A DNA stretch of 64,000 nucleotides, taken from contig NZ_JANUEM010000013.1 of assembly GCF_024809855.1 (NCBI RefSeq), positions 62,001 through 126,000 of the forward strand, in the 5' to 3' direction. The notes beneath the pieces are model-generated. The model made no database searches. It saw nothing but the letters and a program-made list of their open reading frames with translations, and had not been told where the DNA came from. The stretch comes from Rheinheimera pacifica (GTDB lineage: Bacteria; Pseudomonadota; Gammaproteobacteria; Enterobacterales; Alteromonadaceae). Both the position numbers and the translations under genes were made by a program. Shown one piece after another: positions 38,159-46,564 of the stretch. Numbering within the stretch: the stretch's first letter is position 1; every line of letters begins with the position of its first letter.

Positions 38159-40825
38159 TTATTCTGCCTTGCCAAGCCGATAACGGTAGATCATTGCCAG
38201 TAGTAGCAACCAAACAACACCAAAGCTTCCGCCACCTGAGCCACCGCCGTTATCGGTGCCACCACCTGAACTTGCCGGGTTCACGGTAATAATGACTTCA
38301 GCACTGCTGCTAACAGTGCCATCATTGGCGGTAAAACGAAACAGTAAATGCGTTTGCGTTGTTACCGTTGGCGCAGTAAAGCTGGTATTTAATGCGGTAG
38401 CGTTACTCAGGCTTACCTGTGGCCCGCCAAGTTGCTGCCACTGGTAAGTTAGGTTGTCAGCATCACTATCTGTGGCGGTAGCCCGTAATTGTACTGTAGC
38501 ACCACTGCTTACCTGCTGCCCCGTACCTGCGGACACTACCGGGGCAGTATTGCTGGTGCCACAATCAGTATTGACAACCACTGTGTCTATTTGCTGCAAC
38601 CAGCTTGTAAATTGCGGATCAGTTGGCGGGCACAGATCAGTATTTTCAAAGCGGAAATCCTGCATCTGCGTCAGTGCTGTAAAGCTCTGAGGCAAGGTAC
38701 CGCTCAGGGTGTTATCGCTTAACCACAGCGCTCTTAGCTGGCTAAGTTGCCCCAGTGCAGAAGGCACACTACCGCTTAACAAATTACTGTCCAGGTACAA
38801 TGCCTGTAGCGTTGTAAGGTTGCCCAAGGCCGCAGGAATACTGCCGGTAAAGCGGTTTTCTGACAGATCCAGGATCTGCAATGCAGGCAAAGTACTCAAC
38901 TGGGCAGGTATAGCGCCTTCAATGGCGTTGCGCCATAAAATCAGCTTTTGCAGCTTGCTAAGTTGAGTCAGTGCTAACTGCAGGTTGCCTTGCAGAGTAT
39001 TAAAACTCAGATCCAGTTGTTGTAGCTCAGTTAAACCGGCAATGCTGGACGGGATTAAGCCCATCAGACGGTTATCGTCTAGTGTTACAGAAACAACATG
39101 CCCGGCACTGCAACTTACCCCGAACCAGTTACATGGCGTGTTATTTTGCAGCCAGTTTGTTTGGTTATTCCAGTTTTGCCCTGCGGTATCGTAATATAAA
39201 TCAGTCAGCGCAGTGCATTCAGCTAACGGAATTTCACTAACATTATTTATGCTGCAGTAGTCGTTATTACGCAACCGCACCTCGACAGTGCCATCAGGAA
39301 ATACCAGGCTGGTATTGTTACCATCAAATGTCCAGCGTGCGCTATATACGCCATCACCACTATTAATGTCGGGTGCTAAGCCATTATCTGCCAGAGTTAT
39401 GCTGTTGCCGCCCTGCGTGACGCTAACAGGCACACCATTGCCATCGCAGTTAATACTCAGCACTTTTAAATCAATGGCAGTATTTGCAGCAAGGTATACC
39501 ACATCTGTTACCGGCAACATACGCCGCTGACGCTGAGCATTAACACAACCCAATACACCATTCTGGCTGTTGCCGCTGGCCAGCAATAAATTACCGTTAA
39601 TGGTTTGTTCTGCCAGCAGCGGATCGGTTGCCGCCTGGCCGGACACCAGCAAGCGGCCGCGCAATTGCTGCATTGTTAGTGCCGGTTCGGCAGCTTTTGC
39701 CAATGCTGCTACGCCCGCAACCATAGGTGCCGCCATAGAGGTACCTGACGCACTGGCATAACCGTTATTCAGATTAGTAGAAACAATCTCGACACCGGGG
39801 GCGGATAAACTTACCCAGTCACGGCCATAATTAGCGAAGTCGGCTTTATTACCTTGTTCGTCATGGGCCGTAACACTGATAATATTGGGTAAATCAAAGG
39901 CTGCCGGATAAAACTTCGCCTGGCTGTTTTCATTGCCGGCACTGGCAACAAACAAAATACCGGCATCATTGTGTGCTGCTATGGCATTGTATAGCGCCGG
40001 AGAGTTAATAGCCGCCCCCCAGGAATTGTTGCTGGCCACAATATTAATGTTGTGGTTCAGCTTTAAATCCAGCACGTAATCCAGGCACTCTATAGCATCA
40101 CTGATAAAACCATCACCATTTACATCCATAAAACGGCACGGCAGAATTTTTACGTTCCAGTTAATACCTGCTACACCGGTATTGTTATTGGTAGTGGCTG
40201 CAATAATACCGGCAATAACGGTACCATGGCCGTCTTCATCCATGGGGTCAACATTGCCATCAGCCGGGTTTATACCGCGAATATCATCGATATAGCCGTT
40301 ATTGTCGTTATCTATACCATCGCCAGCAGTTTCGCCGGGGTTTTGCCAGATATTCGCGGCTAAATCGGGGTGCAGGTAATCCACTCCGGTATCGATAACG
40401 GCAACCACCAGCTCATCGTCACCGGTAGTTTGATCCCAGGCAGCAATGGCATTAATGCCTTTACCCGCGCCAAGATGCCACTGCTGAGCAAACCGTGGGT
40501 CGTTAGGAATAGCAGCTTTACTGACTTTATGATCCAGCTCTGCCGCTTTAACACCGGGCATATTCTGGTATTGTGCTAAGGCTTTATCAACGTCAGCACC
40601 GCTGGCTAAAGTGGCAACCGCCAGTTGCGGCAGATGTTGATAATGGCGCAATGGCTGCGATTTGCTTTTTGTTACGCCTTGTACCGACAGCAATTGCGGT
40701 TCAAAACTACTGGCGCTCAGCTCTGGTTCTAATGTCAGAATAATTCTTGCCTGCTGCGGTGCCGCTTCGGCCCAGGCACACAACAAGCCACAACCCGCTA
40801 TAGCCAACAAACTATTTCTGAACAT
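38159..40825 (-). CDS. Subtilisin-like serine protease with LRR and PKD-like domains and GlyGly-CTERM tail
   Basis: 888 aa. Signal peptide at 1-21; inhibitor-like propeptide to about 115; peptidase S8 domain with Asp145 (VAVIDTGVDY), His200 (DGHGTVIAG), Asn298 (SAGNEN) and Ser363 (GTSMAAPMVAG). Four to five plant-type leucine-rich repeats follow (L-x-x-L-x-L-x-x-N-x-L-x-G-x-I-P, about 575-725), then a PKD/REJ-like domain, then a Gly/Ser-rich linker, a hydrophobic helix and a basic end (YRYRLGKAE), which is the GlyGly-CTERM signal processed by rhombosortase. Probably exported by type II secretion and held or released at the surface. Confidence 0.92.
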   Translation of the reverse strand: MFRNSLLAIAGCGLLCAWAEAAPQQARIILTLEPELSASSFEPQLLSVQGVTKSKSQPLRHYQHLPQLAVATLASGADVDKALAQYQNMPGVKAAELDHKVSKAAIPNDPRFAQQWHLGAGKGINAIAAWDQTTGDDELVVAVIDTGVDYLHPDLAANIWQNPGETAGDGIDNDNNGYIDDIRGINPADGNVDPMDEDGHGTVIAGIIAATTNNNTGVAGINWNVKILPCRFMDVNGDGFISDAIECLDYVLDLKLNHNINIVASNNSWGAAINSPALYNAIAAHNDAGILFVASAGNENSQAKFYPAAFDLPNIISVTAHDEQGNKADFANYGRDWVSLSAPGVEIVSTNLNNGYASASGTSMAAPMVAGVAALAKAAEPALTMQQLRGRLLVSGQAATDPLLAEQTINGNLLLASGNSQNGVLGCVNAQRQRRMLPVTDVVYLAANTAIDLKVLSINCDGNGVPVSVTQGGNSITLADNGLAPDINSGDGVYSARWTFDGNNTSLVFPDGTVEVRLRNNDYCSINNVSEIPLAECTALTDLYYDTAGQNWNNQTNWLQNNTPCNWFGVSCSAGHVVSVTLDDNRLMGLIPSSIAGLTELQQLDLSFNTLQGNLQLALTQLSKLQKLILWRNAIEGAIPAQLSTLPALQILDLSENRFTGSIPAALGNLTTLQALYLDSNLLSGSVPSALGQLSQLRALWLSDNTLSGTLPQSFTALTQMQDFRFENTDLCPPTDPQFTSWLQQIDTVVVNTDCGTSNTAPVVSAGTGQQVSSGATVQLRATATDSDADNLTYQWQQLGGPQVSLSNATALNTSFTAPTVTTQTHLLFRFTANDGTVSSSAEVIITVNPASSGGGTDNGGGSGGGSFGVVWLLLLAMIYRYRLGKAE

Positions 40826-40918
40826 ATTTCACCTCAAGCTGTAACAGAACGTTATCAGCTAATACTACGGGATCTTTGTATAAACAGTGTAATTCTTTTT
40901 GTATTGAAAATTGCTTCT

Positions 40919-41530
40919 TCAGCTGTCAGAACAATACAAGCCACTGCTAACCGGTTTAATGGCAACCAACCTACCGGCACTATTGCTGACAAACTCAACC
41001 CACTGCTGCTGAGCAAAGTCGCTAAGTTTATGCTGTTGCAGGTTTAATTGGCTTAATAACTGTCGATCTATAGTCAGTAGCAGATCGTCACATACGGTGA
41101 TTTGCCACTGTTCTTCTTGTTGACGTAATAAGCCGGTATGATAATGAAAGGCCGTGCTACGCTGTTGGGCTGCAGTGTATTGTTGATAAACCACAGATGG
41201 ATCGACCTGCTGCGAAAGTGCCATATACTCAGTTTGCGGTGATAACAGGTGTTGCTGTACCTCTTTATAATGCTCGCCCTGCGTTACCACTACCTGATAA
41301 TACAATGGCTCTTTTTTATCTGCCGGTTGCAATAAGTATCCCATCAACAGCAACAAGGCACAGCTCATTGCCAACTGAGTATTACGCCACAACCCCATAC
41401 CGTTATGGCGTTTTACTGACCTGGCGCGACGAACTATTTCACGACCAACCCGCTGCGGCAGCACATGGCAGGCTTTATCATGCTGGTACTGCTGTTGCAG
41501 CTTTTGTTCAAAATGTTCAGGCGTTGTCAT
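40919..41530 (-). CDS. Probable membrane anti-sigma factor
   Basis: About 203 aa from the ATG at 41530, preceded by GGAGG at 5 bp; the longer reading 13 codons upstream has no such site. Cytoplasmic N-terminal part (about 45 residues, basic), one membrane helix at about 52-68 (QLAMSCALLLLMGYLL), then a periplasmic domain of about 130 residues without a family I recognise. It overlaps the ECF sigma gene by 14 bp, the usual arrangement of an anti-sigma factor. No zinc-binding HxxxCxxC motif is seen, so it is not a standard ZAS protein. Confidence 0.6.
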   Translation of the reverse strand: MTTPEHFEQKLQQQYQHDKACHVLPQRVGREIVRRARSVKRHNGMGLWRNTQLAMSCALLLLMGYLLQPADKKEPLYYQVVVTQGEHYKEVQQHLLSPQTEYMALSQQVDPSVVYQQYTAAQQRSTAFHYHTGLLRQQEEQWQITVCDDLLLTIDRQLLSQLNLQQHKLSDFAQQQWVEFVSNSAGRLVAIKPVSSGLYCSDS

Positions 41531-42092
41531 CTGAGCCTCCGGCCAGTTGCTGTAAAAACTGTCTGGCATAACGTAAACGACTTTTTATGGTTTCAGCTGG
41601 CTGCCGGGTAATATCGCTGATCTGCTGTAATGAAAAACCTTCCAGTTGCAGCATTAACGCTTCTCGCTGTAAAAACGGCAGTAATTGTAATTGCTCACTA
41701 AACAATAATTGCCGCCTGTTGGCATCTAACTGCTGTGCCAGGCAGGTACTGGCAGCAAGCCCGGTTTCAGGCATATCTGTCTGCCAGCGCTTACGGCGGC
41801 GTAACTCATCAATCAGGCAATTACGTCCCACACTAAACAACCAGGTTTTAAAGCTGCTTGTGCCAGCAAAGCTGTAAGGTTGCTCAATAAGTTTAAGCCA
41901 GCATTGCTGGCTAATATCTTCTGCCAGCGCTTTGTCCGATTGCTGCGCCAAAAAGTGGTATAACTCATTGCCATGCAACGCAATCAGTTTCTCCAGATAC
42001 GCAGGGCTGCCTGTGTCACGGTACAACGCGAACAGTTGCTCTGCACTGCTATCACTGCCAAACCAGCCACTAACAAAGAAGGATAATGCCAT
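41517..42092 (-). CDS. ECF-family RNA polymerase sigma factor
   Basis: 191 aa. Region 2 is visible as LAEDISQQCWLKLIEQPYSF and SSFKTWLFSVGRNCLIDELRRRKR; region 4 as LLPFLQREALMLQLEGFSLQQISDITRQPAETIKSRLRYARQFLQ. This is the short two-domain ECF architecture. It is 35 bp downstream of tonB and overlaps the putative anti-sigma gene, so the three are probably one operon. Target genes are unknown; TonB linkage suggests envelope or uptake control. Confidence 0.88.
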   Translation of the reverse strand: MALSFFVSGWFGSDSSAEQLFALYRDTGSPAYLEKLIALHGNELYHFLAQQSDKALAEDISQQCWLKLIEQPYSFAGTSSFKTWLFSVGRNCLIDELRRRKRWQTDMPETGLAASTCLAQQLDANRRQLLFSEQLQLLPFLQREALMLQLEGFSLQQISDITRQPAETIKSRLRYARQFLQQLAGGSDDNA

Positions 42093-42127
42093 TGAACTGC
42101 TCCTTGTGCTTACCCTGTAATTTCAGC

Positions 42128-42754
42128 CTAGTCGTTCTGTAAACTGAAATCGAGCTGAACCTGCATATTCTGTTGTTTTACCGCTTTACCATCAACCAGT
42201 TGCGGCTGATACTTCCAGCGCCGCAGTGCCCTTACCGCTTCGCGGTTAAATAGGGTTGCCGGCTCAGCTGCAAGCACAGCTACGTCAGTAACGGCACCGG
42301 TTTCATCTATGGTAAAACTCAGCCGTACCCAGCCTGAAATACCATCGCGCGCCGCTTCTGTCGGATAACGTGGTTCAACCCTGACCAATGGCGTAGCAGA
42401 GCGCTCACCACTTTGCATCATGGTATCCGGGCCACTGCTACGGGGAATATTTATTCTGTCTATTGGATCAAAGCCAGGGGTAAGGTTTGTTAACGTGTCC
42501 ACCGTCGGCTCTACTTTAGGTAAATCACGTGGCTTTAGCTCTGGCATCGGTGGTAATACTTTATTTTTTATTACATCAGACTCTGGCGGCGGGTTAAAAA
42601 GCTCAATCGGCAGGTACACAGGTGATACCTGTGGTTTTATGCCGTCCGTTTTGATCAGTTGCTGCATAGCAGCAAACAGTAAAAAAGTAATCGTTAGTGC
42701 CGATAAGCCGGCAGAAGCGATTTTTACGGTGTGTTGAGAAAGCAAAGTTTGCAT
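42128..42754 (-). CDS. tonB: TonB-family energy transducer
   Basis: 208 aa with AAGGAG 5 bp before the ATG. N-terminal membrane helix at about 14-31, then a proline-rich periplasmic linker (LPPMPELKPRDLPKVEP), and the TonB C-terminal domain: RVEPRYPTEAARDGISGWVRLSFTID, ending with REAVRALRRWKYQPQ. It links inner-membrane proton force to outer-membrane receptors. No exbB/exbD are nearby, so it must use a complex encoded elsewhere. Operon with the ECF sigma gene is unusual for a tonB. Confidence 0.9.
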   Translation of the reverse strand: MQTLLSQHTVKIASAGLSALTITFLLFAAMQQLIKTDGIKPQVSPVYLPIELFNPPPESDVIKNKVLPPMPELKPRDLPKVEPTVDTLTNLTPGFDPIDRINIPRSSGPDTMMQSGERSATPLVRVEPRYPTEAARDGISGWVRLSFTIDETGAVTDVAVLAAEPATLFNREAVRALRRWKYQPQLVDGKAVKQQNMQVQLDFSLQND

Positions 42755-42823
42755 ATCAGCTCCTTATTAGCGGTATTAACGATTAGACGTTTGAGCCAAT
42801 AAAACGGGGTTAAACTTTTTGCC

Positions 42824-42839
42824 TTTACACAACCTTTAC
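42824..42839 (-). promoter_or_regulatory. CpxR-like box in the tonB/macA divergent gap
   Basis: The minus strand reads GTAAA, six bases, GTAAA, which fits the direct-repeat CpxR consensus. It is 70 bp before the tonB start and 70 bp before the macA-like GTG. It could also be chance in AT-rich DNA. Confidence 0.35.
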
Positions 42840-42908
42840 CCTGCCCTGACATTGCTTAGCAGTGGAGGCTGATATAGTAAACGCATACAGTTTTATGGAG
42901 TAAAAGCA

Positions 42909-44345
42909 GTGCGTTATTGGATTTCAGCTTTCGTGGTAGCATTAGTCGCTGCCGGTTTTTGGCTTAACACCGGCCCCCAGCAGCAACAGATACAATATCA
43001 AACCCAAAGCCCTGCCCGTGGTGATGTTGAAAGCGTGGTAAACACCGCCGGTACCACCAAGGCAGTTGTTACAGTGGAAGTGGGTACTGAAGTGTCAGGG
43101 CTTATTACCGAGTTATATGTCGACTTTAACGACGATGTCACCCAGGGCCAGGCTATTGCTAAACTGGACGACAGAACTTATGTGGCCAAATTGCGCCAGG
43201 CAGAGGCCGATGTAGTAATGGCACAGGCCAGCCTGGCACAGCAAAAAGCCACGCTGACCAAATCTAACACCGAGCTGGCCCGTACCGAACGGGCTTATAC
43301 CCGCCAGCAACAGCTGATGCAACAAAAGCTGAGCAACCAAAGTGAGCTGGATGATGCCAGAGCCGCGTTTGAAACAGCACAAGCGCAAATAGTGCTGGCA
43401 CAGGCGCAAATTCAAAGCGCTGAGGCACAGCTGCTGCAACGTAATGCCCAATTAGAACAAGCCCAGCTTGATTTAGACCGCACAACTATCCGCTCGCCGG
43501 TTAACGGCACAGTAATAGACCGTCAGGTAGATACCGGCCAGACAGTGGCAGCCAGTTTGTCGGCCCCTACGCTGTTTACCATAGCGCAGGATTTATCCCG
43601 TATGCAGATTGAAGCCGACGTAGATGAGGCCGACATAGGCAAAGTGCAGCATGGCCAGTTGGTGCGCTTTCAGGTTGATGCCTATCCGGAGCGGCGTTTT
43701 TCCGGTGAAGTCGCCCAGGTACGTAAAGCAGCTATCAATACCAACAACGTGGTGACATACAAAGTTATTATTAATGCCCCGAACCAGCAGCAGTTATTGC
43801 TGCCGGGTATGACAGCCAATATGAATATTGTACGTGGCGCAAAGCAGGATGTACTGCGCATACCAAATGCGGCTTTACGTTTTAAACCCGTTGGTGTAAC
43901 AGCCGAAACGCAAAGCCAGCCAGATATGGCCACTAATTTAATTAAGCAGCTAAACCTTAATGCCGACACGGCTGCTAAGGTAAAACAAGTGTATGCCGAA
44001 TTTGGTAAAGCCATGCAGCAAAGCCGCAGCCAGAATGCCGACAACCCAATGGCAGACCCGCGCCAGGCAATGACGCAACAGCGGCAAAAACTGCAAAATG
44101 CACTGCAACTGGTGCTGACAGAGCAACAGTACCAGCAATATATGCAGTTAAACGAGCAGCGCCGCAACAGGGCGCCAAATGCAGAAGCCGGCACCCGAGC
44201 CCAGGTATGGCGCTTAAACACAGCTGGTCAGCCAGAACCGGTGAATATACGTATTGGTTTAGCTAATGATGAATACTCAGAACTGCTGGGCGGCGACATT
44301 AGCGAAAACGACAAGATAATTGTACGTGCAGTAAGGGCCGACTGA
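42909..44345 (+). CDS. macA: MacA-like periplasmic adaptor with helical insert
   Basis: 478 aa from a GTG start. N-terminal membrane anchor (YWISAFVVALVAAGFWL), barrel-sandwich/lipoyl halves (GDVESVVNTAGTTKAVVTVEVGTEVSGLI and TTIRSPVNGTVIDRQVDTGQTV), long coiled-coil hairpin at about 95-185, and the beta-barrel with VLRIPNAALRFKPVG. The usual MacA is about 370-390 aa; here roughly 90 helical residues (about 330-422, ending LTEQQYQQYMQLNEQRR) are inserted before the last membrane-proximal strands. The insert resembles Spy/CpxP helices with an LTxxQ motif. It joins the two ABC proteins encoded next to an outer-membrane channel. Confidence 0.88.
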   Translation: MRYWISAFVVALVAAGFWLNTGPQQQQIQYQTQSPARGDVESVVNTAGTTKAVVTVEVGTEVSGLITELYVDFNDDVTQGQAIAKLDDRTYVAKLRQAEADVVMAQASLAQQKATLTKSNTELARTERAYTRQQQLMQQKLSNQSELDDARAAFETAQAQIVLAQAQIQSAEAQLLQRNAQLEQAQLDLDRTTIRSPVNGTVIDRQVDTGQTVAASLSAPTLFTIAQDLSRMQIEADVDEADIGKVQHGQLVRFQVDAYPERRFSGEVAQVRKAAINTNNVVTYKVIINAPNQQQLLLPGMTANMNIVRGAKQDVLRIPNAALRFKPVGVTAETQSQPDMATNLIKQLNLNADTAAKVKQVYAEFGKAMQQSRSQNADNPMADPRQAMTQQRQKLQNALQLVLTEQQYQQYMQLNEQRRNRAPNAEAGTRAQVWRLNTAGQPEPVNIRIGLANDEYSELLGGDISENDKIIVRAVRAD

Positions 44346-44346
44346 T

Positions 44347-45099
44347 ATGAGCCACACTGTTGTTGAAACCAAAGCGCTGGAAAAACATTACCAGATGGGG
44401 GGCCAGCATTTACGGGCGTTAAAAGATATCAGCATCCGTATTGCCGAAGGTGACTTTGTTGCCGTGATGGGCCCTTCCGGTTCGGGCAAATCAACCTTTA
44501 TGAATATGATTGGTTGCCTCGATGCTCCCAGCCGGGGCCAGATCCTATTGCAGGGCGAAGCCTTAACCCAACTTTCAGCCGCCGCGCTGGCAAAAGTGCG
44601 TAATAAGTATATTGGCTTTGTATTTCAGCAGTTTAATTTGCTGCCACGTACCAGTGCGCTGGACAATGTGCTACTGCCATTGCTGTACAACAACACACCA
44701 CGTGATGAAGCAAGGGCTCGGGCACAAGCTTGCCTGCAACTGGTTGGGTTGGGCGACCGGCTGGATCATCAGCCCTCGCAATTGTCCGGCGGCCAACAAC
44801 AACGGGTTGCTATTGCCAGGGCACTGGTAAATGATCCGGCGCTGATTTTAGCCGACGAACCCACCGGCGCGCTGGATACAGAAACCGGGTTAGAAGTAAT
44901 GCAGCTATTACAACAACTACACCAGCAAGGCAAAACTATAGTGCTGGTAACCCACGAAAGTGATATTGCCGCTTTTGCCAACCGCCAGCTGTTATTTAAA
45001 GACGGCAACCTGATATCTGATCGCAGCTCAATACCGCACAGCGCAGCAGCTGAACTGGCAATACTGCGCCAGCAACGGATAAAGGAGGTTGCGGTATGA
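44347..45099 (+). CDS. ABC transporter ATP-binding protein (MacB/LolD type)
   Basis: 250 aa. Walker A GPSGSGKST, Q-loop FVFQQFNLLPR, signature LSGGQQQRVAIARALV, Walker B LILADEPTGALD, and the H-loop VTHE. Type VII (MacB/LolD/FtsE) family. It begins 1 bp after macA and overlaps the permease gene by 4 bp. In E. coli MacB the ATPase and permease are one protein; here they are two. It powers export by a periplasmic mechanotransmission mechanism. Confidence 0.93.
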   Translation: MSHTVVETKALEKHYQMGGQHLRALKDISIRIAEGDFVAVMGPSGSGKSTFMNMIGCLDAPSRGQILLQGEALTQLSAAALAKVRNKYIGFVFQQFNLLPRTSALDNVLLPLLYNNTPRDEARARAQACLQLVGLGDRLDHQPSQLSGGQQQRVAIARALVNDPALILADEPTGALDTETGLEVMQLLQQLHQQGKTIVLVTHESDIAAFANRQLLFKDGNLISDRSSIPHSAAAELAILRQQRIKEVAV

Positions 45100-46325
45100 A
45101 CAGCCTGACCTTACTGCAGGTAGCCTGGGTGGCGCTACGGGTAAACCTGCTGCGCAGCATTCTTACCATGCTGGGGATAATTATCGGCGTAGCCGCAGTC
45201 ATTATTATGCTGGCATTAGGGGCTGGCGCCCGCTATGACGTTGACCAACAAATAAAAAGCCTGGGCGGCAATGTATTTGTGGTATTTGCCCGCGGCCGAT
45301 TTATGGGCGGTGCACGCGAAGCCAGCGGCAGCAGCCAGGGCCTGACAGAAATGGATGCACAGGCCATAGAACAGCAAATTCCGGAAGTTAATGTTGCCAC
45401 TCCTACCCTGCGAGCCAGTGGCCAGCTGATTTATGGCAACCTGAACTGGGCACCGGAAATTCACGGTGTCGACAATAAAATTTATACCGCCCAAAGCTGG
45501 GAACTGGCCGAAGGGCGCAGCTTTAGTGATACCGAACTGGCCAGTGCCGGGCGGGTGGCGGTAATAGGGCAAACGGTAAAACGTGAGCTGTTTGGCGCCG
45601 CAGATGCACTTGGCCAAACGGTGCGGGTAAATAAAATGCCGGTTACGGTTATTGGTGTGCTTAAAGGCAAAGGACAAAATACTCAGGGTAATGATCAGGA
45701 CGACCTGATTTTTATGCCGCTGGATACCGTACGCAAACGCATCGCCGGCATGACACTCTCCAGCCCCAAAGCCGTGCGGTCTATTATTGTGCAGGTAACA
45801 GATGAGCGCGATATGAGCATAGTTGAGCAGCAACTTGACAGCCTGCTGCGCCAGCGTTTGCGCATTAGCGACAACCAGAGCGGTTTTAGCATTCGTAACC
45901 TGGCTGAAATGGTAGAAACCCGCTCGCAAACGATGCAGATATTTAATGGCCTGCTGGCTGCAGTAGCGTCAGTATCACTGCTGGTAGGAGGTATTGGCAT
46001 TATGAATATTATGTTGGTGTCGGTTACCGAGCGCACCCGTGAAATTGGCCTGCGTATGGCTGTGGGAGCCGAGCCGAGGATTATTTTAAAGCAGTTTCTG
46101 GTAGAGGCAGTGTTGCTCTGTGCCATGGGCGGGTTAATTGGCTTAACTCTGGCGGTTGCTGTCAGTTTGGGGTTAGAGCATTTTGCCGGTTTTACCGCCA
46201 TAATTCAGCCGCAGGTTGTAGTAATGAGCCTGGGGTTTTCCTGCCTTATCGGGGTGTTTTTTGGCTATTATCCGGCGACTAAAGCGGCCCGTATGCAACC
46301 AATTGAAGCGCTGCGCTTTGAGTAA
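45096..46325 (+). CDS. ABC transporter permease (MacB-type FtsX/MacB-PCD)
   Basis: 409 aa. N-terminal membrane helix (ILTMLGIIIGVAAVIIMLALGAGA), a large periplasmic MacB-core domain, then three C-terminal helices from VASVSLLVGGIGIMNIMLVSVTERTREIGLRMAVGA, ending with YPATKAARMQPIEALRFE, which is the family closing motif. Works with the ATPase and MacA-like adaptor. The cargo is unknown; relatives export macrolides, peptides and lipopeptides. Confidence 0.93.
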   Translation: MNSLTLLQVAWVALRVNLLRSILTMLGIIIGVAAVIIMLALGAGARYDVDQQIKSLGGNVFVVFARGRFMGGAREASGSSQGLTEMDAQAIEQQIPEVNVATPTLRASGQLIYGNLNWAPEIHGVDNKIYTAQSWELAEGRSFSDTELASAGRVAVIGQTVKRELFGAADALGQTVRVNKMPVTVIGVLKGKGQNTQGNDQDDLIFMPLDTVRKRIAGMTLSSPKAVRSIIVQVTDERDMSIVEQQLDSLLRQRLRISDNQSGFSIRNLAEMVETRSQTMQIFNGLLAAVASVSLLVGGIGIMNIMLVSVTERTREIGLRMAVGAEPRIILKQFLVEAVLLCAMGGLIGLTLAVAVSLGLEHFAGFTAIIQPQVVVMSLGFSCLIGVFFGYYPATKAARMQPIEALRFE

Positions 46326-46332
46326 CGCAGAA

Positions 46333-46459
46333 TATACCAAAATCATTGAAAATGCAGGTAGGCGGCAAGTAAGCGAATCCCCATGAGCATAGGAATACCA
46401 TATGATTGGGGTGAGCGAGCGCAGCTAACACCGCTGCAGCTTCAAGGATGACGGGTATA
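46333..46459. repeat. MITE-like repeat of 127 bp with imperfect terminal inverted repeats
   Basis: It starts TATACCAAAATCATTGAAAA and ends TTCAAGGATGACGGGTATA. The first 25 bases pair imperfectly with the reverse complement of the last 26 (TATACC, CAT, TGAA and TGCAG blocks agree). The centre holds CCCCA ... TGGGG and GAGCGAGCGCAG. I recall very similar dispersed non-coding elements in marine gammaproteobacteria. No transposase and no target duplication beyond TATA is visible. Confidence 0.7.
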
Positions 46460-46564
46460 GACTTTAGTCTTGGTGCCACAGCAGCTGATTGACAGTACGG
46501 CAGAATTTCCGAACACTCAGAAAATAACCTATAGTTTTATTTTTTGTTGTGCCACGGGATACTT

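Noticed and set aside
43682..44221. 179-codon minus-strand open frame opposite macA
   Set aside because: Antisense shadow with Cys/Ser-rich noise and no family motifs.
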